From Candidatus Bathyarchaeota archaeon (GTDB lineage: Archaea > Thermoproteota > Bathyarchaeia > Bathyarchaeales > Bathyarchaeaceae), in contig JAOUJL010000031.1 of NCBI GenBank assembly GCA_029883255.1, positions 1 to 11,400 of the forward strand: a stretch of 11,400 nt of DNA. The letters run 5' to 3'. A model generated the notes under the pieces. The model was not told where the DNA came from. It did not search any database and saw nothing but the letters and a program-made list of their open reading frames with translations. Positions within the stretch are counted from its first letter, which is position 1. Each line of letters starts with the position of its first letter. Made by a program: the position numbers and the translations under genes. Below, in pieces: positions 1-6,987 of this stretch.

Positions 1-957
1 GAAATACCTTCAATAGTTGAGGATGGAGCCGTGGGATTCAAACTTTTTCTGTCGCAAAGGATAGGAGGACTAGACATCGAAGAGAATGATGTGTTGTTGC
101 GTGCATTTAACAAAGTAGGAGAGACAAATGCTCCTGTCGCGGTACACGCAGAGGACAAGGAAATCCTTGAAAACATCAAAAACAAGATGAAGCAGGCCGG
201 ACGCAACGATATGAACGCTCATCTTGAAGTTCACCCGCCAAACGCTGAAATGAAGGCAATACAGCGCATCATTCAATTTGTAAAGGAATCTAAGGTTCGT
301 GTTCACTTTTGTCATGTCAGCTCAGCTGCTGGATTGAACGCCTTTTTGGCAGCGAAAAAAATGGGGCTTTCTGTCACTTGCGAAGTTACCCCGCATCATC
401 TCTTTTTGTCACATGAACATTTGAAACGGTGCCGGACTATAGCGCTTATCCATCCTCCATTGAGAACCAACGAGGATATAAAAGCTCTCTGGAACGCTCT
501 TACGCGTGGGTTAATCGATACCATAGCTTCAGATCACGCTCCCCACACGATTGAGGAAAAGGAAGCTAAGTCAATCTGGGATGTGAAGCCTGGCATACCT
601 GGGCTTGAGACAACGCTTCCGTTGCTGCTCACACAAATAAATGAAGGAAAATTAGCATTGTCTGACCTTGTGAAAATGACTTCAGAAACGCCAGCGGAGA
701 TATTCAACCTGAAGGACAGAGGGAGTTTAGATGAGGGCTACTTAGCTGATCTTGTGGTGGTGGATATCCATCGAAAGCATAAGATCGACTCATCTAGATT
801 TCTTTCAAAAGCTAAGTATTCCCCGTTTGACGGATGGAAAGTCAAGGGTAAGCCGATAAAGACATTTGTAAACGGGCAGTTAGTTATGGACGAGGGCGAA
901 ATTGTGGCAAAGCCTGGAACTGGTCAAATCGTTGTAGGGAAAAATTGCAGCCATTAA
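1..957 (+). CDS. pyrC: Dihydroorotase, class I (5'-truncated by the window edge)
   Basis: Amidohydrolase of de novo pyrimidine synthesis: reversible cyclisation of carbamoyl aspartate to dihydroorotate, cytosolic. The frame is open to base 1, so the N-terminus with the HxH metal motif lies outside; 318 codons plus stop are visible of a protein usually about 420-440 residues long. Visible metal-site elements are the lysine in GFKLF (codon at 40, the usual carbamylated bridging Lys), the His in VHAED (145), the His in FCHVSS (313) and the Asp in SDHAPH (532). TPHHL and GIPGLETTLP are also typical of class I dihydroorotases. The C-terminus (DRGSLDEGYLADLVVVD) is the small beta-sandwich shared with hydantoinases and allantoinases. 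The GTG at 31 is internal, inside the conserved Lys motif, and should not be taken as the start. An allantoinase or hydantoinase is possible but fits less well. Confidence 0.9.
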   Translation, partial: EIPSIVEDGAVGFKLFLSQRIGGLDIEENDVLLRAFNKVGETNAPVAVHAEDKEILENIKNKMKQAGRNDMNAHLEVHPPNAEMKAIQRIIQFVKESKVRVHFCHVSSAAGLNAFLAAKKMGLSVTCEVTPHHLFLSHEHLKRCRTIALIHPPLRTNEDIKALWNALTRGLIDTIASDHAPHTIEEKEAKSIWDVKPGIPGLETTLPLLLTQINEGKLALSDLVKMTSETPAEIFNLKDRGSLDEGYLADLVVVDIHRKHKIDSSRFLSKAKYSPFDGWKVKGKPIKTFVNGQLVMDEGEIVAKPGTGQIVVGKNCSH

Positions 958-1032
958 ACTTGTCTAACGAGTATGGACGAATATTCGGTACGCTTATCTA
1001 TGTGCAGTAGGAATAATCTCGCAGGTAATGAA

Positions 1033-1176
1033 ATGCCAAGAGATCCTGTTTGCGGAGTGGTGCTTGACGAAAGAACGGCTAAATTCAAAATCAAGTTTGG
1101 AGGAGAAACGTACTATTTCTGCTCAATAACGTGTAAAAAAAGATTCAAGAGAAGCCCAAACAAATTTGTGAAATAA
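1033..1176 (+). CDS. Small YHS-domain metal-binding protein
   Basis: A 47-residue protein that is almost entirely one YHS domain: MPRDPVCG near the start, a GGETYYFCS strand, then CKKRF. The three cysteines (in PVCG, YFCS and the following TCKK) are the expected metal ligands. YHS domains occur alone or fused to heavy-metal P-type ATPases and oxygenase subunits and are linked to copper or other soft-metal binding; the metal cannot be read here. The frame reaches back to an ATG at 973, but that would add 20 residues with no YHS character. The ATG at 1033 has AGGT at 1023-1026, six bases upstream, and begins where the family begins. The gene lies 75 bp after the dihydroorotase gene and 43 bp before the RNase gene, with paired palindromes in the latter gap. 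No metal transporter is in view, so its partner is unknown. Confidence 0.75.
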   Translation: MPRDPVCGVVLDERTAKFKIKFGGETYYFCSITCKKRFKRSPNKFVK

Positions 1177-1207
1177 AACATGTTTTGCAAGTGTCTGTGC
1201 ATGCACA
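1175..1207. promoter_or_regulatory. Two 12-bp CATG-centred palindromes, 21 bp apart
   Basis: AAAACATGTTTT at 1175-1186 and TGTGCATGCACA at 1196-1207 are both perfect palindromes with a CATG core. Their centres are 21 bp apart, about two helical turns, in the gap between the YHS stop codon and the RNase start. Tandem binding of a dimeric regulator is an inference. The flanks of the two palindromes differ, so they need not be the same site. Confidence 0.35.
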
Positions 1208-1219
1208 TCGGTGGAAACG

Positions 1220-1705
1220 TTGAAGTTCATAACTGACGGCATGCTTGGAAAGCTCACTCGATGGCTTCGCATGCTCGGCCAAAACGTTGAATACTCCAAA
1301 TCTCTTGGAGACAAACAGTTAATAGAAATCGCGAAAAAGCAGCGCCGTGTCCTCCTTACCCGTGACCTCAGACTTTATCAACAAGCTGTGACGCATGGAG
1401 TGAGTGCCTTTCTTGTTGAGAGCGCAACAGAAGCTGAAAAGCTCGCTAACTTGGCAAAGCGATTTGATCTCACGCTTGAAGTCGATGTCACTGTTTCACG
1501 TTGTCCCAAATGCAACACGCGAATCAGACCAGTTTCCAAAGATAAAATTGTCAACAGCATTCCCAAAAAAACTTCTTCATACTACAATGAGTTTTGGATA
1601 TGTCCCAACTGTGAACAGATTTACTGGCAGGGAGCCCACTGGGAACGAATCGGCAAGACGTTGAGAGACGCTAAGCAAGCATTAGAAAAGCTCGATAAAA
1701 TTTGA
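1220..1705 (+). CDS. Mut7-C family RNase (PIN-like domain plus zinc ribbon)
   Basis: A 161-residue protein matching the Mut7-C/DUF82 family, a PIN-like nuclease fold fused to a zinc ribbon. Counting from the TTG at 1220, the N-terminus is KFITDGMLGKLTRWLRMLG with an acidic residue at D6, followed by D31 and LLTRD (D49), the likely metal-binding acids. The ribbon has CPKC (C95, C98) and CPNC (C128, C131), then the YWQGAHWERI segment typical of these proteins. Start choice: a GTG at 1211 would add three residues but has no SD motif. The TTG at 1220 sits five bases after GGTGG (1210-1214) and gives the usual family N-terminus. RNase activity is inferred from the family; the biological substrate is not established. 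It ends convergently with rpoK, 65 bp away. Confidence 0.88.
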   Translation: MKFITDGMLGKLTRWLRMLGQNVEYSKSLGDKQLIEIAKKQRRVLLTRDLRLYQQAVTHGVSAFLVESATEAEKLANLAKRFDLTLEVDVTVSRCPKCNTRIRPVSKDKIVNSIPKKTSSYYNEFWICPNCEQIYWQGAHWERIGKTLRDAKQALEKLDKI

Positions 1706-1730
1706 GAATATAGAGAGTAAACTCAAGCTG

Positions 1731-1738
1731 AAAAAAAA
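1731..1738 (-). terminator. Oligo-T terminator candidate for rpoK
   Basis: Eight consecutive A on the + strand read as T8 on the minus strand, 32 bases after the rpoK stop. Archaeal termination mainly needs such U-rich runs. It lies in the 65-bp convergent gap with the RNase gene. No stable hairpin precedes it. Confidence 0.45.
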
Positions 1739-1770
1739 CAAGGTATGAAAGAGTTGAGGAGACATGGTTT

Positions 1771-2007
1771 TTAGTCTTTTGGAAGGAGCCATTTTAGTGG
1801 AATGTCTTGGTAGGTTCCGTCTGGCAGCGTTCGACGAATAGTGATGGGAAGAATTTTGCTCTCAAGTTCTTGAAGGGCAATGTCAATAGGGTTTGAAACG
1901 TTTTCCGAAGGTTTAACGAGTACGGGTGCACCCATGGCGATTTGAAGAGCTCTGGCCCCCACTATACGAGCCTTTTCAAAGCGTGTAAGCTTGGGAGGGC
2001 CTATCAA
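1771..2007 (-). CDS. rpoK: DNA-directed RNA polymerase subunit K (Rpo6, Rpb6/omega homologue)
   Basis: A 78-residue archaeal Rpb6/omega-type subunit, which helps assemble and stabilise the polymerase core. Recognisable segments are [20 protein letters not shown], the [20 protein letters not shown] core, and the C-terminal [13 protein letters not shown]. It lies 29 bp downstream of the thermosome gene on the same strand, so co-transcription is likely. In many archaea rpoK instead sits with rpoN and small ribosomal protein genes. The start is a TTG without a clear SD. Upstream the frame stays open into the end of the thermosome gene (about 120 bp to a stop) but holds no ATG, GTG or TTG, so this TTG is the only usable start. 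An oligo-T run follows the gene. Confidence 0.92.
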   Translation of the reverse strand: MIGPPKLTRFEKARIVGARALQIAMGAPVLVKPSENVSNPIDIALQELESKILPITIRRTLPDGTYQDIPLKWLLPKD

Positions 2008-2036
2008 AACTTTCTTCTCTTTGGCGGTCTGTTTCG

Positions 2037-3689
2037 TTAGTATGCCCCCATGCCTGGAGGCATTCCACCAGGTCCACCTGGCGGTGTTGGTGGAGCTTTC
2101 ATCTTGCCAGATGCGATTATATCATCGATCTTTAAGAGCATGCATGCAGCTTCACTGGCTGATTTGATGATTTGTTTTTTGACTGCAAGCGGTTCAAAGA
2201 CATTTATTCGTTTCATGTCTCCTACTTTTCCTTTATGAACATCGACTCCCATCCAAACTTCACCCTTCTCATGTCGAGCCCGAAGCTCAGATATGATATC
2301 GATTGGATCGAGTCCTGCGTTCTCGGCTAGCGTGGTTGGTATCGCTTCAAGTGCCTCTGCAAAACGCATTGCTGCGAGTTGTTCTCTTCCTGGAAGCGTT
2401 TCCGCATACTCCTTAATGATCTTTGCAAGTTCCATTTCTGGTGCTCCGCCGCCGGCTACGATTTTTGGTTCTTCAACGACGTCACGTGATACACATAGTG
2501 CGTCATGTAGTGACCGTTCGGCTTCGTCAACGATTCTTTCGGTTCCGCCTCGTATGAGGATGGTAACTGACCGTGGGTTTTTGCATCCTTCGATGAAGGT
2601 CATTTTATCGTCGCCGATTTTTCTTTCTTCTACGATTTTAGCGTAGCCCAAGTCTGCTTTGGTCAGGTCGTCTAAGTTTGTGGCAATTTTTGCTCCAGTT
2701 GCCTTTGCAAGCTTTTCCATATCCGATTTTTTAACTCGACGCACTGCGAAGATATTGTTTCTGGAAAGGAAATGCTGAACCAGATCGTCTATGCCTTTTT
2801 GACAGATAACCACGTTAACGCCTTTTGCGGTGATTTTCTTGACCATCTGTTTTAGCATATTCTCTTCCTCTTTTAAGAAAGCGTCCATCTGTTCTGGGCT
2901 TTCTATGTTGATTTTCGCGTCGAACTCGGTTTTTTCAATTTCAAGTGCAGTATCCAATAGAACAATTTTGGCGTTTTCCACGCGTTTTGGCATGCCTGAG
3001 TGAACAACTTCTTTATCAATTATAATTCCGTTGATGAGTTTTGTGTCGGTCAGCGCCTTACCAGCTTTTTTTTCAACCTTTACATCGTCAATGTCCACTT
3101 TGTATCCATCCTTGCCTTTTTCAGCGACTTGAAGAATCGCTGAAGAAGCGATTTCCGCTAGGTATTCTCTGTTCTCAGCCACGAGCTTGCTAGCCATAGA
3201 GGTCATTGCAACCTTCTTCAACGATTCTTTGTCATCTGGCTTCACCGAGATGGCGATTTTATCAAGTGCTTCAAGCGTCTTTTCTGCTGCCTTTCGGTAT
3301 CCATCTATGATAACTGTTGGGTGGACCCTTTTCTCAATGAGGTCTTCGGCTTTTGCTAACAACTCTCCAGCCACGATTACAGATGTTGTTGTTCCGTCAC
3401 CTACTTCATCGTCCTGTGTCTTAGCAACTTCAACCATCATCTTCGCGGCGGGGTGTTGAATGTCCATTTCATCAAGAACTGTACGGCCGTCGCTTGTGAT
3501 GGTAACGTCGCCCATGCTGTCTACAAGCATTTTATCCATGCCTTTCGGTCCGAGAGCGCTTTTCACCGCTTCAGCAACAATTCGAGCTGCCATCATGTTG
3601 GCACGTTGGGCTTCTCTTCCCCGAGATCGGGATGCCCCTTCCCTCAATATCAGAATTGGGGTTCCAGCAGATTGTGAAGACAATCTCAA
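2037..3689 (-). CDS. ths: Thermosome subunit (group II chaperonin, CCT/TCP-1 family)
   Basis: A full-length 550-residue group II chaperonin subunit, forming double-ring ATP-driven folding complexes with a built-in lid. ATP-site motifs are [10 protein letters not shown] (46-55), GDVTITSDG (60-68), GDGTTT (97-102), the catalytic Asp in LHDAL (D396) and GGGAPEMEL (413-421). GVDVHKG and the flexible Gly/Pro/Met tail ([11 protein letters not shown]) are also typical. The start is TTG at 3689, fixed by a strong AGGAGG SD (plus-strand 3695-3700) five bases upstream; a second in-frame TTG two codons later is too far from it. It heads a likely two-gene transcript with rpoK and is divergent from etfB. 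Only one chaperonin gene is in the window; archaea often have two or three, so the ring may be hetero-oligomeric. Confidence 0.97.
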   Translation of the reverse strand: MRLSSQSAGTPILILREGASRSRGREAQRANMMAARIVAEAVKSALGPKGMDKMLVDSMGDVTITSDGRTVLDEMDIQHPAAKMMVEVAKTQDDEVGDGTTTSVIVAGELLAKAEDLIEKRVHPTVIIDGYRKAAEKTLEALDKIAISVKPDDKESLKKVAMTSMASKLVAENREYLAEIASSAILQVAEKGKDGYKVDIDDVKVEKKAGKALTDTKLINGIIIDKEVVHSGMPKRVENAKIVLLDTALEIEKTEFDAKINIESPEQMDAFLKEEENMLKQMVKKITAKGVNVVICQKGIDDLVQHFLSRNNIFAVRRVKKSDMEKLAKATGAKIATNLDDLTKADLGYAKIVEERKIGDDKMTFIEGCKNPRSVTILIRGGTERIVDEAERSLHDALCVSRDVVEEPKIVAGGGAPEMELAKIIKEYAETLPGREQLAAMRFAEALEAIPTTLAENAGLDPIDIISELRARHEKGEVWMGVDVHKGKVGDMKRINVFEPLAVKKQIIKSASEAACMLLKIDDIIASGKMKAPPTPPGGPGGMPPGMGAY

Positions 3690-3694
3690 TCAAT

Positions 3695-3700
3695 CCTCCT
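3695..3700 (-). promoter_or_regulatory. Strong SD of the thermosome gene, sets a TTG start
   Basis: Read on the minus strand this is AGGAGG, five bases before the TTG at 3689. A closer TTG overlaps the motif region too tightly, and the third-codon TTG is 11 bases away. This is the strongest SD in the window and supports high expression from a non-ATG start. Confidence 0.7.
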
Positions 3701-3730
3701 ATTATAGCGGAACAGTAGAAAACGGATTAG

Positions 3731-3739
3731 GATATAAGT
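3731..3739 (-). promoter_or_regulatory. TATA-box candidate for the thermosome-rpoK transcript
   Basis: On the minus strand ACTTATATC, preceded by CGTAAG as a possible BRE. With the usual 25-27 base spacing, transcription would start near 3708, leaving a leader of about 20 bases that just holds the SD. A second AT-rich candidate on the same strand lies at 3752-3760 and would give a longer leader. Confidence 0.45.
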
Positions 3740-3769
3740 CTTACGAAAAACATTTTTATGCGAATAAGA

Positions 3770-3801
3770 GACCACAGCTGTTTCTGGAAGCATTTGTGGT
3801 C
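3770..3801. repeat. Inverted repeat GACCACA-N18-TGTGGTC in the divergent region
   Basis: Two perfect 7-bp arms (3770-3776 and 3795-3801) around an 18-base spacer, followed by T6 at 3808-3813. It lies between the thermosome and etfB promoter candidates. As DNA it could be a split operator shared by both genes. As + strand RNA it would be a weak hairpin with a T-run, but no + strand gene ends upstream of it. Confidence 0.3.
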
Positions 3802-3830
3802 GATGGATTTTTTAGGTGAACATAGGAGCT

Positions 3831-3842
3831 AAATAATAAAAA
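3831..3842 (+). promoter_or_regulatory. TATA-box candidate for etfBA
   Basis: An AT-only stretch (AAATAATAAAAA) about 50 bases before the etfB ATG. Transcription would start near 3860, inside or beside the TTAAC repeat cluster. No alternative closer to the gene is better, but the match to the archaeal consensus is loose. Confidence 0.35.
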
Positions 3843-3849
3843 CTGAATT

Positions 3850-3871
3850 GTTAAACATTAACGCATTAACG
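3850..3871. promoter_or_regulatory. TTAAC repeat cluster upstream of etfB (operator candidate)
   Basis: GTTAA-ACA-TTAAC (3850-3862) is a perfect inverted repeat with a 3-bp spacer. It overlaps a tandem direct repeat of CATTAACG (3856-3863 and 3864-3871). Three half-sites are thus packed into 22 bp between the presumed TATA box and the SD GAGGAG (3874-3879), where a bound repressor would block initiation. That role is inferred. Confidence 0.35.
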
Positions 3872-3888
3872 AAGAGGAGTGTTTAGGG

Positions 3889-4683
3889 ATGCCTACGATA
3901 ATCGTGTGCCTCAAACAAGCCGTGGACGTAACCGAGTTAAAAGTAGATTCGGCCACGCAACGTCTAATAACCGCAGATGCGCCACGGAAAATAAGCGACT
4001 TTGACAAGAACGCGTTAGAAGAAGCTGTGAAACTAAAGGAAAAGCTCGGAGGAGAAGTAATTATAGTAACCGTTGGTCCAGAAGATGCCAAGATGATTCT
4101 GAGAGAAGCCTTAGCAATAGGTGCAGATAAAGCGCATCTTCTAAGCGATCCTTCATTTGAACACTCAGACACGCTTGCCATCTCCTACATTCTCGCCGAG
4201 GGAATCAAGAAACTGGGAAACTTTGATCTGATCCTTTGCGGCGAAGCGTCCATTGACAGCTATTCAGGACAGGTTGGGCCTCGCTTGGCCGAGAGACTAG
4301 GTCTCCCGCAGATAACGTATGTAAGAGCTCTTAGCCTTGATGGCGACACCGTAGTGGCTGAGCGAAGCTTGGAAGATTGCCATGAAACGGTTAAAGCGAA
4401 AACGCCGGCGCTGTTAACGGTAACCAAGGAAATCAACGAGCCCAGGATTCCCTCCCTCATGGCTATCATGAAGGCATCGAAAAAGGAAATCACGATTTGG
4501 AGAGCGGAAGACCTCGAAGTTGCTAAAGCGAGAGTTGGAAAATCTGGCTCAGCAATTCAAATATTAGAAGTCCTCGCGCCAAAGATGGAGCGGAAAAGAA
4601 TCGTGGTGAAAGCAGAGACTGCCAAGGGAGTTGCAGAGAAATTGGCGAAGGCTCTCGTTAAAGAGGGCGTCGTAGGAAGGTGA
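3889..4683 (+). CDS. etfB: Electron transfer flavoprotein, beta subunit
   Basis: A 264-residue EtfB. It pairs with EtfA to form a soluble FAD-containing heterodimer that carries electrons between acyl-CoA dehydrogenases and the respiratory or ferredoxin pool. It shows the N-terminal strand IIVCLKQAVD, the AMP/FAD-binding region ILCGEASIDSYSGQVGPRLA (115-134) and the EtfB C-terminal signature around INEPRIPSLMAIMKASKKEI (182-201). Many EtfB proteins have IDGDTAQVGP where this one has IDSYSGQVGP. The ATG is preceded by GAGGAG (3874-3879) at nine bases. Its stop overlaps the etfA start by four bases, so translation is probably coupled. Whether this ETF is an ordinary single-FAD type or an electron-bifurcating two-FAD type cannot be settled by eye; no ferredoxin-like FixX or quinone-linked FixC gene is adjacent. 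Confidence 0.94.
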   Translation: MPTIIVCLKQAVDVTELKVDSATQRLITADAPRKISDFDKNALEEAVKLKEKLGGEVIIVTVGPEDAKMILREALAIGADKAHLLSDPSFEHSDTLAISYILAEGIKKLGNFDLILCGEASIDSYSGQVGPRLAERLGLPQITYVRALSLDGDTVVAERSLEDCHETVKAKTPALLTVTKEINEPRIPSLMAIMKASKKEITIWRAEDLEVAKARVGKSGSAIQILEVLAPKMERKRIVVKAETAKGVAEKLAKALVKEGVVGR

Positions 4684-5660
4684 AGGCGTTGAGTGAATTT
4701 CGAGGCGTTTGGATTTTCTCTGAAAACCTAGATTTGATGCTTGAGTTGCTTGGGAAAGGAAGCGAGTTGGCGGATAAGCTAAGCGTAGAATTGACCGCTA
4801 CGCTGATGGGACATAACGTCAAGGATCAAGCAAGTAAGCTTATAGAACACGGAGCAGACAAAATCTTCATAGTTGATCATCCAGCACTCAAAAATTTTTA
4901 CGTTGAACCATACACCAGTGCACTCGTTCAACTGGTCCAGCAACATAAGCCTGAAATTCTCTTGATCGGTTCAACGAGAAGGGGAAGGGAGGTGGCCTCA
5001 AGGCTTGCCACAAGGCTGGAAACTGGATGTGTTCCAGACTGTACAGAGCTGAGCATCGATGATGGTGGGAGGCTGGTTATGAGTCGAATGGTGTACGGCG
5101 GGAATGCTATAGCCACCGAGGTCTGCCGCGTCAAGCCACAAATTGCCACTGTGCCTCCAAGGGTCTTTGAGAAGCTTTGGTTCAAAGAAAGAAAGGGAGA
5201 GGTCGTCGAAGCCGATGTTGAACTTGAGGGGCCGAGAACTGAGGTTGTTGAAACTAGAGAAATCGTGGCGGCGAAGGTCAAAGTGGAAGAAGCTAAAGTG
5301 ATCGTTTCTGGTGGACGGGGAGTGGAGAAAAAGGAGGATTTTGAAATCCTTGAGGAACTGGCAGAAATATTGGGTGGTCAGGTTGGGAACTCCAGACCGC
5401 TCGCGGAAGATCGCAAATGGTTTACGGAGTGGATTGGGCTTTCAGGTCACAAAGTTAGGCCTTCGCTTTATGTTGCCTGCGGTATCTCTGGGGTGATTCA
5501 GCACGTTGCGGGGATACGTGGTTCCCAAGTAATCGTAGCTATCAACAAGGATGCTGAGGCGCCGATTTTTGAGGTTGCGGATTATGTAGTCGTTGGGGAC
5601 CTGTATGAGGTTATTCCTGCGTTGTCTGACGCTTTAAGGAAGTTGTTGAAAGGCAGTTAG
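4680..5660 (+). CDS. etfA: Electron transfer flavoprotein, alpha subunit
   Basis: A 326-residue EtfA, partner of the preceding EtfB. The N-terminal domain (about 1-190) has the alpha/beta ETF fold with IGSTRRGREVASRLATRL (96-113). The C-terminal FAD domain carries VSGGRGV (209-215), SRPLAEDRKW (238-247), IGLSG (252-256), YVACGISGVIQHVAG (264-278), VAINKDAEAPIF (286-297) and DYVVVGDL (301-308), the standard FAD contacts. The start is a GTG at 4680 inside the GTGA overlap with the etfB stop; this arrangement usually means equal, coupled synthesis. The next gene, an acyl-CoA dehydrogenase, converges from the other strand with only 45 bp between stops and no obvious T-run. That supports a functional but not co-transcribed link. 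Confidence 0.95.
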   Translation: MKALSEFRGVWIFSENLDLMLELLGKGSELADKLSVELTATLMGHNVKDQASKLIEHGADKIFIVDHPALKNFYVEPYTSALVQLVQQHKPEILLIGSTRRGREVASRLATRLETGCVPDCTELSIDDGGRLVMSRMVYGGNAIATEVCRVKPQIATVPPRVFEKLWFKERKGEVVEADVELEGPRTEVVETREIVAAKVKVEEAKVIVSGGRGVEKKEDFEILEELAEILGGQVGNSRPLAEDRKWFTEWIGLSGHKVRPSLYVACGISGVIQHVAGIRGSQVIVAINKDAEAPIFEVADYVVVGDLYEVIPALSDALRKLLKGS

Positions 5661-5705
5661 TAGACACGCGTAGAGACGGATACGCAGAGTGAGAGCCAGA
5701 TAGGC

Positions 5706-6923
5706 CTATTTGTAGGGAATAAATTCTTTTCCAAGCAGTTCTCTTGCAATGACAATTCTCTGAATGTTCGTAGCTCCTTCAGCCCCGATGCAGTAAGACA
5801 TGATTCCCCTTAACCCCATTTCAAGCGGACATTCCTTAGTGTATCCATAAGCTCCATGCCACAACATAGCGTCTTTGAACGCCTTGAACGCAAAGTGCGG
5901 TGCCTTCAACTTGCACATAGATATCCACTTGGCAACTTCGGTTGGTGAAAAACGTTTTTTCTCGTATCTTTGATCCATCATCCAAGCCGTCTTGTAGACG
6001 AGCCCCCGTATCATTTCAAGTTCAGTATAGTCATCTGCAAGTTCAAACTGTATCCCTTCAAACTTGCCTATTGGACGCCCAAACACCCTTCGTTCTTTAA
6101 TGTAATCCATTCCAATTTCAAGCGCACGTTGAGCCGCCCCCACACATGCAGCTCCGATGAGAAGCCTCGCCGCGTCAAAACCCTCCATGGTGAGGTAAAA
6201 TCCTTTATTCACTTCCCCTAAGACGTAACTGTCTGGCAGCCGAACATTTTTCATCAAGAATCCTCCAGTTGATATTGCCATTCTACCCATGTCATCAAAC
6301 CGCTTTGACACTTCAACTCCTGGAGCCTCCATGGGAAGGTAGAATCCCGTCATGCCTTTATGAGGAGCACCTGAAGGTGGGGGTGCAGTTCTGGCAACCA
6401 CGAAAAAGCCGCCTCCAAGTTTAACAGCTTCTTCTGTGCCGCTGATATACGTTTTCTCTCCATTGAGAACCCATTCATTTCCTTCTTTTCTTGCTGTTGA
6501 CTTAAACGCAGCGACATCGGAGCCACCGCCAGCTTCGGTTGACGCTATGCCGATAATTGCGTCGCCTCGTATAGCCTTCCGTATTACCTTTTCTCTAACC
6601 TCTTCAGTGCAGTACTTGTCCACCACAAAGCCCCAAGACGACTCAACCAACCACAACACGGGTATTGCTATGCTAATGTCTGCGTAGGCTAGTTCTTCAG
6701 CTGCTATACAGGCGGCTATCCAACCTGCTCCTGTTCCGCCATGTTCCTCCGGTGCAGTCATGATCAGCAGACCAAGATCGGCCATTTGCTTGATAAGTTT
6801 GTGTGGAATCTCCTGTTTGGTATCCATTTCTCTAATCTTTTCTATGGTTAAGTTCTTTTCGCACCATTCTCTCAAGGCTTTTCTAAACAGTTCTTGCTCC
6901 TCTGTAAAGCGAAAATCTATCAC
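5706..6923 (-). CDS. Acyl-CoA dehydrogenase
   Basis: An FAD-dependent acyl-CoA dehydrogenase (405 residues), catalysing alpha,beta-desaturation of an acyl-CoA and passing electrons to ETF. Features: FTEEQELFRKALREW at the N-terminus, the flavin/substrate loop STEAGGGSDV (128-137), RRVFGRPI near 280, HGAYGYTKE near 357, and AEGATNIQR holding the expected catalytic Glu (E382, aligned with the Glu of YEGT in medium-chain enzymes). The C-terminus ELLGKEFIP is typical. Chain-length or aromatic specificity cannot be read. The longest frame begins at TTG 6938, but a GTG at 6923 is five bases after AAGGTGA (minus strand, 6935-6929) and gives the family-like IDFRFTEEQ start. It converges on etfBA, its likely electron-transfer partner. 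Bathyarchaeia and related archaea often carry several such paralogues for fatty or branched acid metabolism. Confidence 0.93.
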   Translation of the reverse strand: MIDFRFTEEQELFRKALREWCEKNLTIEKIREMDTKQEIPHKLIKQMADLGLLIMTAPEEHGGTGAGWIAACIAAEELAYADISIAIPVLWLVESSWGFVVDKYCTEEVREKVIRKAIRGDAIIGIASTEAGGGSDVAAFKSTARKEGNEWVLNGEKTYISGTEEAVKLGGGFFVVARTAPPPSGAPHKGMTGFYLPMEAPGVEVSKRFDDMGRMAISTGGFLMKNVRLPDSYVLGEVNKGFYLTMEGFDAARLLIGAACVGAAQRALEIGMDYIKERRVFGRPIGKFEGIQFELADDYTELEMIRGLVYKTAWMMDQRYEKKRFSPTEVAKWISMCKLKAPHFAFKAFKDAMLWHGAYGYTKECPLEMGLRGIMSYCIGAEGATNIQRIVIARELLGKEFIPYK

Positions 6924-6962
6924 GTCTTTCACCTTCAAGGTAGAAATCTGTATAGATCTTGG

Positions 6963-6973
6963 AATATAAAATT
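6963..6973 (-). promoter_or_regulatory. TATA-box promoter of the acyl-CoA dehydrogenase gene
   Basis: On the minus strand AATTTTATATT, a good archaeal TATA element, with GGCA just upstream. The usual spacing places the transcription start near 6941, giving a leader of about 18 bases that contains the SD AAGGTGA. Confidence 0.55.
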
Positions 6974-6987
6974 TGCCAGAAGGTTCA

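Noticed and set aside
978..987. 10-bp palindrome CGAATATTCG upstream of the YHS gene
   Set aside because: Perfect 10-bp palindromes are expected about ten times by chance in a window this long; nothing else marks it.
973..1032. N-terminal extension of the YHS protein from ATG 973
   Set aside because: The 20 extra residues have no YHS similarity, and the ATG at 1033 has a better-placed AGGT motif.
2293..2646. 117-residue + strand open frame opposite the thermosome gene
   Set aside because: Ser/Ala-rich translation opposite a strongly conserved gene; no SD or family resemblance. It is an antisense shadow.
3460..3819. 119-residue + strand frame crossing the thermosome start and promoter
   Set aside because: It covers the antisense of the thermosome N-terminus and its promoter region, with no recognisable motif and no promoter.
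4928..5281. 117-residue minus-strand frame inside etfA
   Set aside because: Low-complexity Ser/Thr-rich translation opposite conserved EtfA; an antisense shadow.
5661..5705. Convergent gap between etfA and the dehydrogenase, checked for a terminator
   Set aside because: No T-run or convincing hairpin on either strand in these 45 bases.
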